DNA of 64,000 bases from NCBI GenBank assembly GCA_025738555.1, contig JAOVFP010000019.1, positions 744,001 through 808,000 on the forward strand, read 5' to 3'. How positions within the stretch are numbered: position 1 is the stretch's first letter; each line of letters opens with the position of its first letter. Positions 1 to 12,508 of this stretch are shown here, one piece after another. The stretch is from Cyathus striatus (lineage: Eukaryota > Basidiomycota > Agaricomycetes > Agaricales > Nidulariaceae). The notes below the pieces were generated by a model, which was given only the letters and a program-made list of their open reading frames with translations, had not been told where the DNA came from and did not search any database. Both the position numbers and the translations under genes were made by a program.

Positions 1-683
1 TTGGCAGATGCCATTAAAACATTGACATTTGATTGCTCATACCACACCATATATCCTTGTTAACATCTTCGCTGAGTTCTCACTTGAATTCCCCAGTACT
101 TTCGTGGTGCATGCCATACCTCATGCACATGCTCCATAAACGTCACAGCGGCACTCTTCCTTTCTGAGAAATGTTTACATTGATATTCGGGTTTGTCATT
201 TAATTTCCCTTTATGCCCACTCTGCCAAGCTCTACTGGCCACACACAAGAGTGAATATCCAGGTCCTGCTGTTAGACCTAACACCGTCAGAAAACTCCAA
301 AAAAAATATGAATGTGTCATTCAATGCATTCGCGAGGCTTCTCCAGAGATCCAAGAACTGAGAAAACTCAACCCAAATATCCCCTTCCTGAATGACCTCA
401 GCGCTCTGGTAGATTTCTCGGACTCGGAACTGGCTACCTGGGTGAATCACACATGCACATTCTGATTCATGTTGCTATGAATACTACATTCTTCACCTTA
501 CAATACAAATCTGGAACTACTTAGTAGTTGTAATAAATAACTGCGGGCCTTGTATGCATTACATGTACACCATAGCATCTACATAACTTGAACCATTGCA
601 CCTCCATCCCAACACACACCTTCCTTTCGCAACTGCCGGTGCGCGGGTAGTGGGCCCTGCCGCTTGCTGGCCCTATGTTCTTA
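1..683. other. Left flank, no assignable gene
   Basis: A 90-codon open frame at 193-465 (+) is present, but I recognise no family in it and it has no visible splice or promoter context. It may be a relic or chance. The rest shows nothing I can support. Confidence 0.3.
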
Positions 684-685
684 TA

Positions 686-2172
686 CAGTTTGCGACAGGC
701 AAACCCCGCCAATTTTATTACGATAGGAAAGTGAATTTTTTAGGGAAAACTAATTACAGATTCAGATTCAGAAAGTCAAAATACATACAAAAACGATGTT
801 TTTGAGAAATTCCCACGAGAAAATGGGTGTGCCAATTTTTTTGACAAAAAAATCAACATGTTACTAGGGTAATGCATGGGTCAGGCCAACTCTGAAGGCC
901 TTATAGGTCTCATGGGACCTGAAACTAGTGTATATTGGGTGCATAACAGTATACCTTTTCCTAATTTTAAGTGCAAAATTTTATTGCATGCACATTATGT
1001 AGTTGTACAAGAACAGAAAGTGATACAATAGTGATATATTACACATATGTTTTACATTGTAGAGCAGGTGTTTTGCCTGCACTCCAAAAATCGATATATT
1101 ACGATTCCAATTACGTAATCAAGTGATGCGCACGTCGACGCGTTCACTCACGTTGTTCACGCTTTCTCTCACTTTCTCCCTTCAACGCCGACACTCCTGT
1201 ATCGCCCTCAACACTGCTATTACTTAACAAGACTCAAGATCGTCGGTATCCTGCTTTACCCAGTCCCAATAAATACTGTAATTAGTGTTACCAAAGGCCG
1301 TGTCATTGCTCAAGTCTCCTTCCCCTAGTCTTTTTCTTCATAATTAATTAGCGAGTTGGTGAACATCTGTTCAACCTTGGGTGTTCTATGGTGTCGAGAA
1401 AGGGGGGCCAATTTCACTTGATTGAGAGGAAGTAGATACATAGTATATTTATTGGAAGAAAAAGGAAAGGTTTGAAACATAGAGCATATTGATGAATTGA
1501 AAGAAAATTTCTTTGTTTAGGCCTCAACACATTCTTTATCTCTACAACATAATATTTGAAACAGTTCTGCATTGTTCAGAAGCTCTCTACGTATCTTTCT
1601 TTGTATCAGTCATCTCTACTGGATTCAATTCACAATGATATTTGGCAGAAGCTTAAAAAGATGTTCTTCATTGGTGATTAATATTTAATTAGTTATAGCT
1701 TGTGGCTTAGATACCCTAGTGATCACATTTTTAGTATTGTACTGGGCTCTAAGCAGTAGTGAGGATAGTTCTAATTGCTGAAAATCAGTTTTTGATGAAT
1801 TATTGCAAAGTCAGCTGGTATTTCAGCTCTTTTCTTGGGTAAATCCTCGGTTATAGTGTTTAAAAAGACAATTTTTGGCACCAAATTAGGCAGTTCAGGG
1901 ACTGATATTTTTATGGGATCATATCGCTATTGATGTAAGGATGCCAAAAACACATTTTTCATGAATTTTACTATTTTTTATGGCAGAGTGCCAAATTTTT
2001 GGGTCAAAAAATGAAAAAATCGGAAATTGAAAAATCGGCTCGTGGAATCTTAATTAATACATCGTAACTACGCTATTCCGACGGTTTTCGGAGTCTAAAA
2101 CTTATTTGTCATTGCTGAAAAAATCGCTCAAGTTCACTCAAAAAATTAGCGGGGTTTGCCTGTCGCAAACTG
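686..2172. mobile_element. Tc1/mariner-type non-autonomous element (large MITE)
   Basis: The ends are inverted repeats starting CAGTTTGCGACAGG. About 30 bp at 686-716 match the reverse complement of 2142-2172 with a single mismatch. TA dinucleotides flank both ends (684-685 and 2173-2174), the target duplication typical of Tc1/mariner/pogo elements, whose ends often begin CAGT. The 1,487-bp interior is AT-rich and shows no transposase frame, so mobilisation would have to be in trans. The superfamily is inferred from the TA duplication and terminal bases only. Confidence 0.75.
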
Positions 2173-2174
2173 TA

Positions 2175-3420
2175 ATATATACACGGCACAGCACAACCAA
2201 AGTATTTGCCAAACAATCTCCAGCCAAATAGTGAGCCAGCTGGCCAACAAAAACTTTCATCGCTTCTCCGTACGGCTACCAGCACCTCCATCCTAGCTCT
2301 CCAGGCCTTCTTCTGTCCTTTCTCCCTCAATACTTTATAATTCTTATGCGTTACACTATTATTGAGCAATGATCTTCACCCGTGCTCTTCTTGGATCCGA
2401 CCGAAGTCCCCACGAACCTCGTGTTTTGAGTCCGATGACATGCTGAACGCACCTTCAAGTGGACCGTACACTTATCATCTTTCAAATTGATATATCTTGC
2501 TTACTTGTTTCAGCTTTTTTCTTGTGTAAGGCTACTAATGCGCTTCAGGTTCTCAAATAACCACATATTACCAGTTTTATCTGACCGAGATGCACGAAAC
2601 CACTTTATCGACATATGGCATGGTTCGAGATGTGCTGGCAGCCTGTTAACCTGTTAGATGGTTCAGCTGCGCGCGCGCATCGAAAAGTATTTCAGGAATG
2701 ATGGCAATCGTAGCTGTTTGTCGTTGTGTCTGATATTTCACATGCACATTCCATACTCCTTTCACCGATATGCCCAACTCATATCTCTCGGCACTATTTG
2801 CTCGTGCCCTGCATGCCTGTGGAGCTCCTGTGGTATGCATCACTCACACCTTCATGACGACTACCCTACTAGTCTGTGCAGATAGGGCATGATTTCCATC
2901 GTGGCGGAACTTACACCTGTGCAGTTGATATACACGATCGTACGCAACGTCTCAGTACAGTGCATACAGTGCATTTACTTTCTCGAACTAGAATCCCAGC
3001 TACGCGAACACTGTAATGCTTATATATATCCCGCAGATCAAACACTGAGACGACAATATCTTGTTTAATCTACATCACATTGTGCACCGCATGTACGGTA
3101 CGCTGGTCCTATAGAGCCATCGGCGGTATATGACTTTTTGAAGACAGGAATGCACGACCTGTCTACAAAAGTGTGAAGGCCGATAGCTTATACGTTCGGA
3201 GACTGACCCCTATGATATGCAATGCTAACCAGTTGCCGAAGATGTCGGAACATGTGTTGTGGATGGATCTGGGATGGATACGAATCTCTCGCATACCCAG
3301 TACTTATATGGCACAGATAACGAACGCATTTGCAAACTTACGCGCCGGGATATTCGGACATATTGAAACGATATATTCACATAAAGCCGCGCTTTTCTTA
3401 TTTTTCATAGGGGTTCAACG
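2175..3420. other. Intergenic, no gene seen
   Basis: Only short, unconserved open frames occur here. The stretch holds the upstream region of the first acyltransferase gene. I see no repeat or RNA gene in it. Confidence 0.3.
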
Positions 3421-4926
3421 ATGACCCCAGAGGCCTTTCCAAAGTCATATACCCTCCTCTCAAACAACAACATAACACAGGAATGTTCGGTCTTCGTCGG
3501 TATAGTGGTCAATGGTGTTCTCGACGTGGAAAAACTACGCTCCGCACATGAAGAGCTTGTAAGCCTTTGGCCCGCAGTAGGAGGGGAGTTGGTAACTTCC
3601 ACCAAACCGTACTCTTTCACCAGCGGATCGATTGTGGACTTTGGCTCACGCCATCTCCAAAAGACGATATCTGACATTCCGGAGCTCGTGGACTTCTCTA
3701 ATGCGACCTCTGAAAGGGTTACATATCACAACATCTCTTCGCGAACCGACGAAGTCTTCCATTTCGATACGATGGAGAAGTTCCCACCCCCACCTACTCT
3801 GTTGGCGATACGTGTGACAGTGTTGGAGGATACCACTCTTCTCGGCTTTCGTCTTTCTCATCATCTATTTGATGGGCAGGGAACGTTTAACGTCGTCAAG
3901 GCGTATGCCGATGTAATCAATGGTAACCAGAAGTCAATTCCGAGACTTATCCCACCTCCGGATACTCATACATTTCTGTCCGGAATGGTTGTAGGAGAAG
4001 ACTCACTCCCACCTAACGTAAACCAAAATAACCCTTATGTACACCCAAAGGCGAATTACACCTTGGGTTTTATGGGGTTGTCTATGTTCATCTGGATTAC
4101 GCTGCTCAACATGTCATTGGCAAAGATCGGAGTCACTGAAAGGGAGATGGAGAAATGCGTGCATATTCCAGGAGAGTTGGTCGAGCTGTTGAGAGTGCGG
4201 TGCCAAGAGGAGCTTGATAATGCTTCAGAGAGAGGGGAGTTAAATGAAGGAAGTGGGCTCCATTTGACAAAGAACGATGTAATCACTGCATGGTTTATCA
4301 AGGTACTTCTTGATTGTGTTTTATTATGAGGGATGTACTATATCTGATCCACTTTACAGTGCGCGTACGATGGCCTTCCTCCATCCCCTACGCAGACGAT
4401 AAATTTAATGTACAAACTCAACTATCGACCATTCATTACGCCACTTCCAGAAGGAACACAGTACCTTCACAATTCATTCTATGGCATGCGCATACACTAC
4501 CCATCTCTCTCTCAATTCCAATCTTCATCCCTTTCTCGCATCGCTTTAGAGATCCGTCTCTGCTGCATCCGAAACAAACAGCCATCTGCTGTCAGAAATG
4601 CCTTGAAGTTCTGGGAGGACAACGTCAAAAGTTTCATTACTCCCAAGCCGCCGGATGTTTCTCTTACGAAGGTTACGTCATTTTTGCCGCTGTTTGGTTC
4701 ATGGACAACGTTTGAGTACAATAAGCTGGATTTTGGGGGCGGTTTGAAGGCTGGGCATGCGGGAGGGGATGGAAGGGTAGTGTTTACGCAACCGTGCATT
4801 GCTCTTCCGATGCATGCCACTGTGAAACCTACTGCTGTTCTTTTGAAAGACGGCAAAGGTGGATACTGGTTGAGGGCGAATTTGTGGGAGAGTGGGTGGA
4901 AAGGATACACTGGGCACATGGGTTGA
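3421..4926 (+). CDS. HXXXD-type acyltransferase, copy 1
   Basis: This is a two-exon gene: 3421-4302 and 4360-4926, with a 57-nt GT-AG intron in phase 0, giving 482 residues. It is a BAHD/trichothecene-acetyltransferase-like transferase, a family that moves acyl groups from acyl-CoA to hydroxyls or amines of small molecules. The catalytic HXXXD motif is HHLFDGQG (His147, Asp151), and the structural motif near the C-terminus reads DFGGG (residues 418-422; DFGWG in plant BAHD enzymes). There is no signal peptide, so a cytosolic enzyme is likely. The start was chosen by alignment with the tandem copy downstream, which begins at the same residue. The acceptor substrate cannot be read from sequence; a secondary-metabolism role is a guess. 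Confidence 0.85.
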
Positions 4927-5470
4927 CAGTGATAGATCAGTGGCAGTTGTCTAGTAGTAGGTACTCTGAGTAGGCGCACGAGTGATTTATGAATATCCAT
5001 CTATTCCGTGTCGTGCTATCCATAGCGCAGGAACAATGGCAAGATGGCAAACTATGAGAAAATGAAGTGTTGGCATAAAAAAAATTTATATGTGCGTCAA
5101 CGGAATTCGTTCGTCGTCTTCAATTTCCAATGGGAGCATAACTCAGCTGAGATAGCAGTACTTAGACTGAAATGATTGTACGTAATCAGTGTTCAAGTAT
5201 CTCTAGCTGTTTGTACCATTCACAGCTTGAACCATTTTTCATCTGGGAATGACAAAGTTTCAGTGTTTCACAAGCAATTATTAGAGAATGGATTCTTTAG
5301 CCTTGAGCGCTTGAGCGTCGACGTTCGATCGGCGCTCGTCGCCTTTATTGTGCCGCCTAATCGCTTATTCGAATCTGATGCGCCTCAGGGTAGGCACTTA
5401 CTAATAACTCGGAACCAACTCGGAACAGCGCATACTCGCACTTCTCATCGGGAGCATGTCAACAATGTAA
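4927..5470. other. Intergenic spacer between the tandem acyltransferases
   Basis: This spacer of about 0.5 kb contains no coding frame I can support. It holds the 3' end of copy 1 and the promoter region of copy 2. Confidence 0.4.
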
Positions 5471-5476
5471 AATGGC

Positions 5477-5483
5477 TATAAAA
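5477..5483 (+). promoter_or_regulatory. TATA box of acyltransferase copy 2
   Basis: TATAAAA lies about 31 bp upstream of the ATG at 5514. This argues that the in-frame ATG at 5472, upstream of the TATA box, is not the true start. Confidence 0.5.
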
Positions 5484-5513
5484 CGAGCCGTCGTATGTAA
5501 TCTTCGTGCAATT

Positions 5514-7013
5514 ATGTCTGCCACACCTTTTCCTCGGTCATACACCCTTCTCTCGAACAACAACATAACCCAAGAATGTTCCGTCTTTGTGGGGCTCGTG
5601 GTCAATGGCGTTCTCGACCCAGAGAAACTTCGCTCTGCACATGAACAGCTTGTAAGCCTCTGGCCAGCAGTAGGCGGGAAGTTGGTGACTTCTACTAGGC
5701 CATACTCTTTCACCACCGGATCGATCGTGGACTTTGGCTCACGAAATCTTTCGAAGAAGATCGCTGATATACCTGAACTTATCGACTTCTCGGATGCTTC
5801 TACTGATGAACTGTCGTATTACACTCTCCACAAAAAGGCAGATAAGGCTTTTCATTTCGATACCATGAAGAAGTTCCCGTTTCCTTCTACACTATTGGCG
5901 ATACGGGCGACGATACTGGAGGATGCTACACTCCTCGGCTTTCGACTTGCTCATCATCTCTTCGACGGACAGGGATCATTTGACGTTGTGAAAGCATACG
6001 CTGATCTGATCAATGGGAACCATGACTCCGTCCCTCGACTTATCCCTCCTCCCGATATCGATTCACATCTGTCCAAAATCGTTGAAGGAAAAGATGCACT
6101 CCCGCTTAGCGTAAAGCCGAACAACCCTTACGTCCATCCCAAATCCAATTACACCGTCAATCTTATGGGATTTGTTATGTTCTTTGGGGCGACGCTGCTC
6201 AACATGTTCACTACAAAGTTTGGGCTGGCGGAGAGAGAGGTGGAGAATTGTATTCATATCCCTGGAAAGTTCGTTGAGGAGTTGAGGGAGTGGTGTCAGG
6301 AGGAGCTGGACAGGGCTACGGAGAAGGGGGAACTGGAGGAGGGGAGTGGCTTGCAGTTAACAAAGAATGACATTGTCGCAGCTTGGTTTAATAAGGTACT
6401 ACCCTTTCAACTGACTTTTTCGAATCATATCTGACAAATGTTATAGTGCGCATACAAAATTCCCCCTCCCTCCAGTGCCCAGACAATCGATCTAATGTAT
6501 AAATTTAACTACCGCCCACACATCCCCCAACCTCCAGAAGGAACGGTATACCTTCGAAACTCATTCTACGGAATGCGTATACACTTCCCTTCGCTCTCAA
6601 AATTCCAATCTTCCTCTATATCCCGCATCGCACTTGAAATTCGCTTATGTTGCATACGCAACAAACAACCATCCGCAATCAAAAGTGCTTTAGAGTTCTG
6701 GGAAGACAATGTGAAAACGCTCATCTCTCCCACTCCTCCTGGTGTATCCCCCTTTAAGGTTACATCGTTCTTGCCTTTGTTTAGCCATTGGACGACGTTT
6801 GAGTATAACAAGCTGGAGTTTTCGGGTGGGTTGAAAGATTGCAGCATGGGAGACGGGAGAGTGGTGTTTACGCAGCCTTTGATTGCACTTCCTTTGCATA
6901 CTACTGTGAAACCGATTGGGGTTACTTTGAAGGATGGGAAGGGAGGATATTGGTTGAGAGGAAATTTGTGGGAGAGTGGATGGAAAGGATATGATGAGTG
7001 TATGAGTTGCTGA
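5514..7013 (+). CDS. HXXXD-type acyltransferase, copy 2
   Basis: Exons are 5514-6395 and 6447-7013 with a 51-nt phase-0 intron. Exon lengths (882 and 567 nt) equal those of copy 1 exactly, so the protein is also 482 residues. The catalytic motif HHLFDGQG is at the same place (His147, Asp151). The second family motif is more divergent, EFSGG instead of DFGGG, so the active-site loop or substrate may differ. Same strand and intron position show a tandem duplication. An ATG 42 nt upstream at 5472 would add 14 residues, but copy 1 lacks them and a TATA box lies between. Function as for copy 1: acyl-CoA-dependent acyl transfer, substrate unknown. Confidence 0.85.
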
Positions 7014-7242
7014 TTTGACCCGTGTTGTTCTTATTTTGCGCCCCTTTGAGCTGTATACATACATAATGTACAACTATATGATTCCCAGCGATATATGAAT
7101 CAGAACAAGTACATGTTTCTTGTGGATGAGATACCAGCCCGATGGTACGGTTTCATGTACTTGTCTGTTTAATTACCTTGGTTTATCCCATAATTACCTT
7201 GAAACAATTATTGAAACATACCTTGCTATCAATCTTGTAACA

Positions 7243-9492
7243 TTAACAAATCATATTATTATTAATTACACACAAGTCCATAAATTCGAGAAGCAAGTCC
7301 CTATCCCCATCCAACGCCTGATCTCTTTCTTTATCGATCCCTTCAATGCGCAGTAGCTGCTCCACCGCAGACAATGCTGGCAATTTTTCTTGACGAAGGA
7401 AATCGAGGATCAGACTGATTGAATCCTTCAGTTGAGCTGCCCTACTCCTCGCCAATATGCCATGGTACCTCTTTTTGAGCGCACAAAATGCTGCGATATG
7501 GGATTCAGGAAGTTGCAATGCTTTCTCCAACTGCATGACTGGATCAGTAGGATGCTCCCAAACGAACTTTAGCACCAATGAAGCATATGAAAACCGGCCG
7601 GAAGCCTTCGCAACAAGTTCTTCGATGCACTCGCTCGAAGGCCATGAGGTATGGTAATGCATAACTGCTGCATATTTTGGGCTGGCTCGAATTATTTTAA
7701 ACTCATGTTGCACAAATAAGCGAATATCATTGTCTACCTCTGCTGAATGGATGAGTTTCATTTCGAAAGCAAGACTGCTCTCAATAACCATAGAAAATGC
7801 GCTTCGAATATGAGACTCAGACCGACTCGAGAAAATGAAGCGCAGTGGTAGGCCGTAGACAGTACTTGTGACCAAATTTAGTGTTCGTACTTGGGAGGTC
7901 TCTTCCAGACATTCATCCAAGCCATCAATAATGATGACCATGGGTGTGATAGAGTTGCCATCTTTCTCTATAGCTGCTTTGAAGGGTGCAACCACAAGCT
8001 TGAACCACTGTATCTCCATCGTTTGACGTATGATGTCGGGATCGTGAGCCAGTTGCATCTTAATCATTTCTCTAAAGCTCGGTAAGGGAAGAGAAACTGC
8101 CAACTGATATGCAATGGTTGTAAACAGCTATTGTATATTGTTCCTAGTGTGCGTTGTCCTCGAAAAGAAGAAGCTAGCGCCAAGAAGATGCATCTTCTCC
8201 AGCTTTTCGCATACAGTTTGGGCTACAGCTGACTTTCCAGTTCCGGCTGATCCATTAAGCCATAGGATTTTAGAGAGAGTATCGACGTCGCAAATCCAAC
8301 TTAACAAATCTCGAATTATGGACTTTCGTGTTCCTGGGTGACACTTTGGCGGTGGGAAACGTTGCCCGGAGTTATGTTTTGCATCAAATGCAATGTTTTG
8401 GGCGAGGTACTGGATACTATCCATACCATTGGTGATGTCAACGAAGGATCCTCCCTGTATTATGAAGTGGTGAGACCTGGTGAACATACCAGTGTAGCGC
8501 ACGGAGAGTGCATCCAAATCTTGGAAGTTCAACTTCCTATGTATGCGTAGTGGTCGATAATGAGAAGAAAATGGATTCTGCTCGGCAATGTCTCCTTGAT
8601 GATTATCCAGCATGCGAATTGGTGGAATGTCCAGCTGGAATTCAATGTCCATCATCAGAATCTCCTGCTGAATAATGTGGTAAAATTCATTTCGTTGTTG
8701 TATGAAAAGCTCGGGATGAAGCCTAAAGTTCTTGGAATAGTCAAGTGCTTTGATAAACTTCCCTACAGTACATAAATCAAAATTTAATATTCCCAAGAGG
8801 TGAACGTATACTTTCTTATAATAGATTTGTTTTCATAAATATGACATACAGTATCACACTTTATGATATCTCCAGCAATTTGTTTCATGACATCGTGCAA
8901 GTTGACAGTGAATTCGGTGGTTTCATTTTTATTTATCGATTTTTTATCTTTTATGTTGAGTAGACTGTTTAAGATAAATGATGCAGAACCGGCAACATGA
9001 AAATCGAAAACTCTCACTGGAGAAGAGCACTAATCATGTCTTGCATTTCAGTCACGACGGAAACGGCCATCTCGTGAGCCTCTTTCGTCTTCATTGTGAA
9101 TCTACTCACGACTTTGAATGCATTAATAGGTTCTTATGTAAGAAGTAAAATTTTCGAAACACTAAAACAGCCCAAGGGAATAACAAACCTGTAGTGAATG
9201 GATACAGCTCTACCAGTTGATCTAACATCTTGATGTCGAATTTCAACGCCTCAGTGACTCCCGATTCAACACTTCCAGTGTCCGCGACGTTCCTAGGAGG
9301 TAAATCTGGACTTCGTCGTGTCAGGTTTCCATAATCATACGAATTAACTCTATGCGCCTCTGAGTCCGAAGACTTAATGTCAATTTCGCGGTTTTCTAAA
9401 ATATGCTTCAGTGAGTAAAAAGATAAGGCTTGGGCTTGGGATATACTTTTTCTAGACTCACGCCGCCGCTGATTCCTGGACTTTGATGACAT
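7243..9492 (-). pseudogene. NACHT-domain NLR-like (STAND) gene, copy 1, with in-frame stop
   Basis: Read right to left, the exons are 9492-9189, 9132-9018, 8964-8812 and 8762-7243. The N-terminus (MSSKSRN...) and following exons match the helical N-terminal domain of fungal STAND proteins. The large exon carries a NACHT NTPase: Walker A NGSAGTGKSA and Walker B IIIDGLDEC. A TAG at 8128-8130 interrupts the frame between the two; paralogues have TGG or CGA there, and the frame reopens at once, so a single base change is enough. No WD40, TPR or ankyrin sensor repeats follow. The junction 8812/8762 does not keep frame with canonical sites, a problem shared with copy 2. Intact relatives would act as oligomerising immune or incompatibility switches. 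Probably non-functional, or making only an N-terminal fragment. Confidence 0.75.
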
Positions 9493-10114
9493 GCCTTAGT
9501 TGTACAAGGGGATCAACAGCGCAATCCAAAATGTTATGCTGCTTATACTTTTCCTGTCAGGGCGATGTAAGCTATTTTTGCGTGATCCTCAGAATTTATA
9601 AGAATCTAGTGTATCAGGAACCATACCAATTGACTGATTAACACAGGTTTTAGCTACCCTGGCGTGGAATCAGAGTTAGAGAGAGAATAAATGCGAGATG
9701 GTGGCGTTGCATGTCTTGAATATGTGATCGACTAGCTGGATGTAAATTCAGTGGGAAGTAGGCAGGAGGTAGACCTACTACGTGCGTACCTTTCGTTAAT
9801 CGACGTAATATCTTTCAAAACATATGAATGAGTGCCATTGGGACAATTGCGTTAACGTTATTCGGCAGTTCAAGACGATGGGGATGAGGTTGGGATACGT
9901 TGTTGGGGACATGCTGGGGATGTCCAATATTTGGAAGTGCCGGCTCTTGTCGGACAGTCCGGACTTACTGACGGGACGCGACGCGCGGCACGTTCAAATT
10001 TTCAAGGACTTTGCGATACATTGCCAAACAGTGAGACACAACGTACCGTGTACGTACATTTGGTTTGTAATCTTGAAGACACTACTGAAAACTTGACATA
10101 AAGTGTAAGTACGT
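9493..10114. other. Spacer between NLR1 promoter and carboxylesterase 3' end
   Basis: Nothing is recognisable apart from a TATA-like element at 9542-9547 for the NLR copy. Confidence 0.4.
9542..9547 (-). promoter_or_regulatory. TATA-like element of NLR copy 1
   Basis: On the minus strand the sequence reads GTATAAG, 50 bp upstream of the ATG at 9492. The second NLR copy has the same GTATAAG upstream of its start. Confidence 0.4.
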
Positions 10115-12508
10115 TCACTGCCCAGTCAATGCCCCAACGCTCTCCCAAAATCTAGATTATGTCACACAAATACAATAGTTCAGTTCCTCAAATCGGATCA
10201 AGATCACTCAAAACTTACGCGCATCTTTTGAGAAGTTCAGGAGAAGTAGAGAACGTATGGATATCCGGCAAGTTTGAGTCCGTTTTATCGAACAGCATCT
10301 CTGTGTTTCCATTATTGAATGTGTTCCAAAACGGTTTAATATCGGATGTATTATGCTTCACATTTGGGTTGAGATTCATCGCAAAGTCCACAGAGGACCA
10401 AGGAAATGCAGTATCAAATGCTGCATTGTCAAACGGCGGTATACCATTGGCGTTCATCCTATGAAGTCGCTAAGCACACTAAATCAGTCTTCTTCGGACT
10501 ACTCACGATGTAAAGTAGTAGTATTCATCATCTCCATGTCCGCCTGGTGGGATAGCGAACTCCCCCTAAACTTAGGTCAGTTCAAGATTTGTCTTGTTAC
10601 TGTTATTTTGACCTTAAATGAGCGTCCCTGGAAAGCGTGCAATAAGTAGTATGTGGGGCAAATGAAGATCGCTATAAAAGCAGTAATCTTTAATACAGAG
10701 TGAACTATTTGAGATGAACATGATACATACACTCTCCCATAACACCAATGGCCTGGTCAATTGGGGCACCTTGGTCTGCATAAGCAGCAGCAGCAGCAGA
10801 TATTTGCGTATGACCCAGCATCGGGAAAAGTTGCGAGATGTATTCAGCCGTTTTAATAGTTGAAGCGGTACTCGCATTTACATATAATGCACCTTCAAAG
10901 GTGTTTGTAACGGACAGAAGGGTGTCCTGTTCGGCACTGCTTTACAATCATTCACGGTAAAATCGGAAAATGAAGCTTACCCCATTTACATGTCCAGATT
11001 GTAAAATTTCAATTGGTCTTTTTGTTATGAATTCTCCATCTACAACAGGAACAAAGGCAAAGGTCCCATAAAATGCGGATCGGCAAATATTGACATTCGC
11101 GTCTTCGAGAATGTATGCATCCACCGAGTGAAGGCAAGCCAGTCTGTCTTTTGCAAATCCACATCTTTACATGAAGTTAATCGGATTTGGTACAATAAGC
11201 GAAAAATGGTGAAAGTTTACCCAGTTTGGTTAGAAATTTGAGTAAATAAGGCCTGTAAATGCTTATGATCAGTACTTGACACACAACGAAAACACCGAAA
11301 AACTCTTACTTCAGGTATGGGATCATTATAAGCATATTGTGATGGCACGAAAGTGGAACTTGTGATAACTCCACGGAAGAGAGGTGGGTTCGTATGACCG
11401 CCGTTAGCAACGATATGCTGCAATACAGAACCGGCACCTAGTGCATTCCATCTAAGATATTGTGGTCCGACTATGGATTAAAAAGTTGCAAGACTTGCCT
11501 GCAGATATTCCCCATATTGTGACTCGAGTAGGATCACCCCCAAATTTGCGAATCTACCCATTAGTACTTAGGCGTATTCATTTGTAATAGCCTGAAGACA
11601 TACACGCGTTTGAACCCATTTTAATGCAAATTGCTGATCAACTAATATCATGAGTTCAACATACTAATAACGAAAGGAGGAATTATAATCACTTACGCAA
11701 CCCAGCGTTCAAATTACCGTTCTTTTTGGCCTCCTCCCCGGCGAGAAATCCGAATGCACCAACGCGATATTGAATAGTAACGATTATCAGGTCACCTGAG
11801 AACTTAATCAGATCGTTCCCGGGACGTGAACCATCCCCTTCTACATATCCTCCACTATACAACACTTTTAGTGTGGTTCAGTCAAGAGAACAGGTGTTGA
11901 ATGTACCCATGAATCCATACTAACACAGGTCGACTTCGGGTTGTATCCAATGCACCGGGGATATATATACTGCGTGTAGATAACATCATCATAAATCGTT
12001 AGTATTAACCGATTCAATGTACTTGCTTTAAGAACAAGCAATCTTCCGAAATTACTGTGGCTGCGGCGTTTGTAGCATCTCTCACCTGTGTCGAATCGGA
12101 AGAATTCGAAAAGATTCCGGATTTAAATGGGTTGACTGGATTAATGCCTGGTACGCCCAAGAAGCATTGCGCAGATAACTTGTCAGCATGCTGAACACCT
12201 GGTGTCGTTTCTGGCGGTTGAGGTTCTCTGAATCGGAAAGTACCTACTCACGTAGCATGTCACTGAAAAACTACGCATATAAAACCGTTGTTCTTACCGG
12301 TTGGTGGGGCAGCAAAACGAATACCCAGAAAGTTCGTATTTGAATTATCGACATGACCTCGATACTTCGCATATCCGAGATCTACAACGTTTGAAGCGGT
12401 AAACGCAGATGAAGCATGCAGTGTAACGATTGAAAATGCAGCCCAAAAGAGCTTAATAAACAAGCTTCCTCCTTTCCAGGCCAAGTATAGGGTTTCAAAG
12501 CTGGACAT
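10115..12508 (-). CDS. Secreted type-B carboxylesterase/lipase
   Basis: Fourteen exons resolve completely (minus strand): 12508-12298, 12243-12027, 11969-11907, 11854-11697, 11641-11604, 11553-11499, 11437-11310, 11252-11221, 11164-10981, 10926-10731, 10671-10613, 10565-10507, 10458-10219, 10151-10115, totalling 1,677 nt or 558 residues. Introns are 47-67 nt. Two (after 12027 and 11499) begin GC instead of GT. A hydrophobic N-terminal stretch looks like a signal peptide. The alpha/beta-hydrolase signature is clear: FLGIRFAAPPTG, SEDCLFLN, nucleophile elbow GISAG (Ser246), acid Glu373 in NTFEG and His457 in GGHGDD. The family hydrolyses carboxylic esters; an extracellular role on lipids or plant esters is likely, but the substrate is unknown. 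No lesion was found. Confidence 0.9.

Noticed and set aside
193..465. 90-codon open frame as a gene
   Set aside because: No family resemblance, splice context or promoter; overlaps other frames of equal length.
5472..5513. Upstream ATG as start of acyltransferase copy 2
   Set aside because: A TATA box lies between this ATG and the conserved start, and the tandem copy lacks the extra residues.
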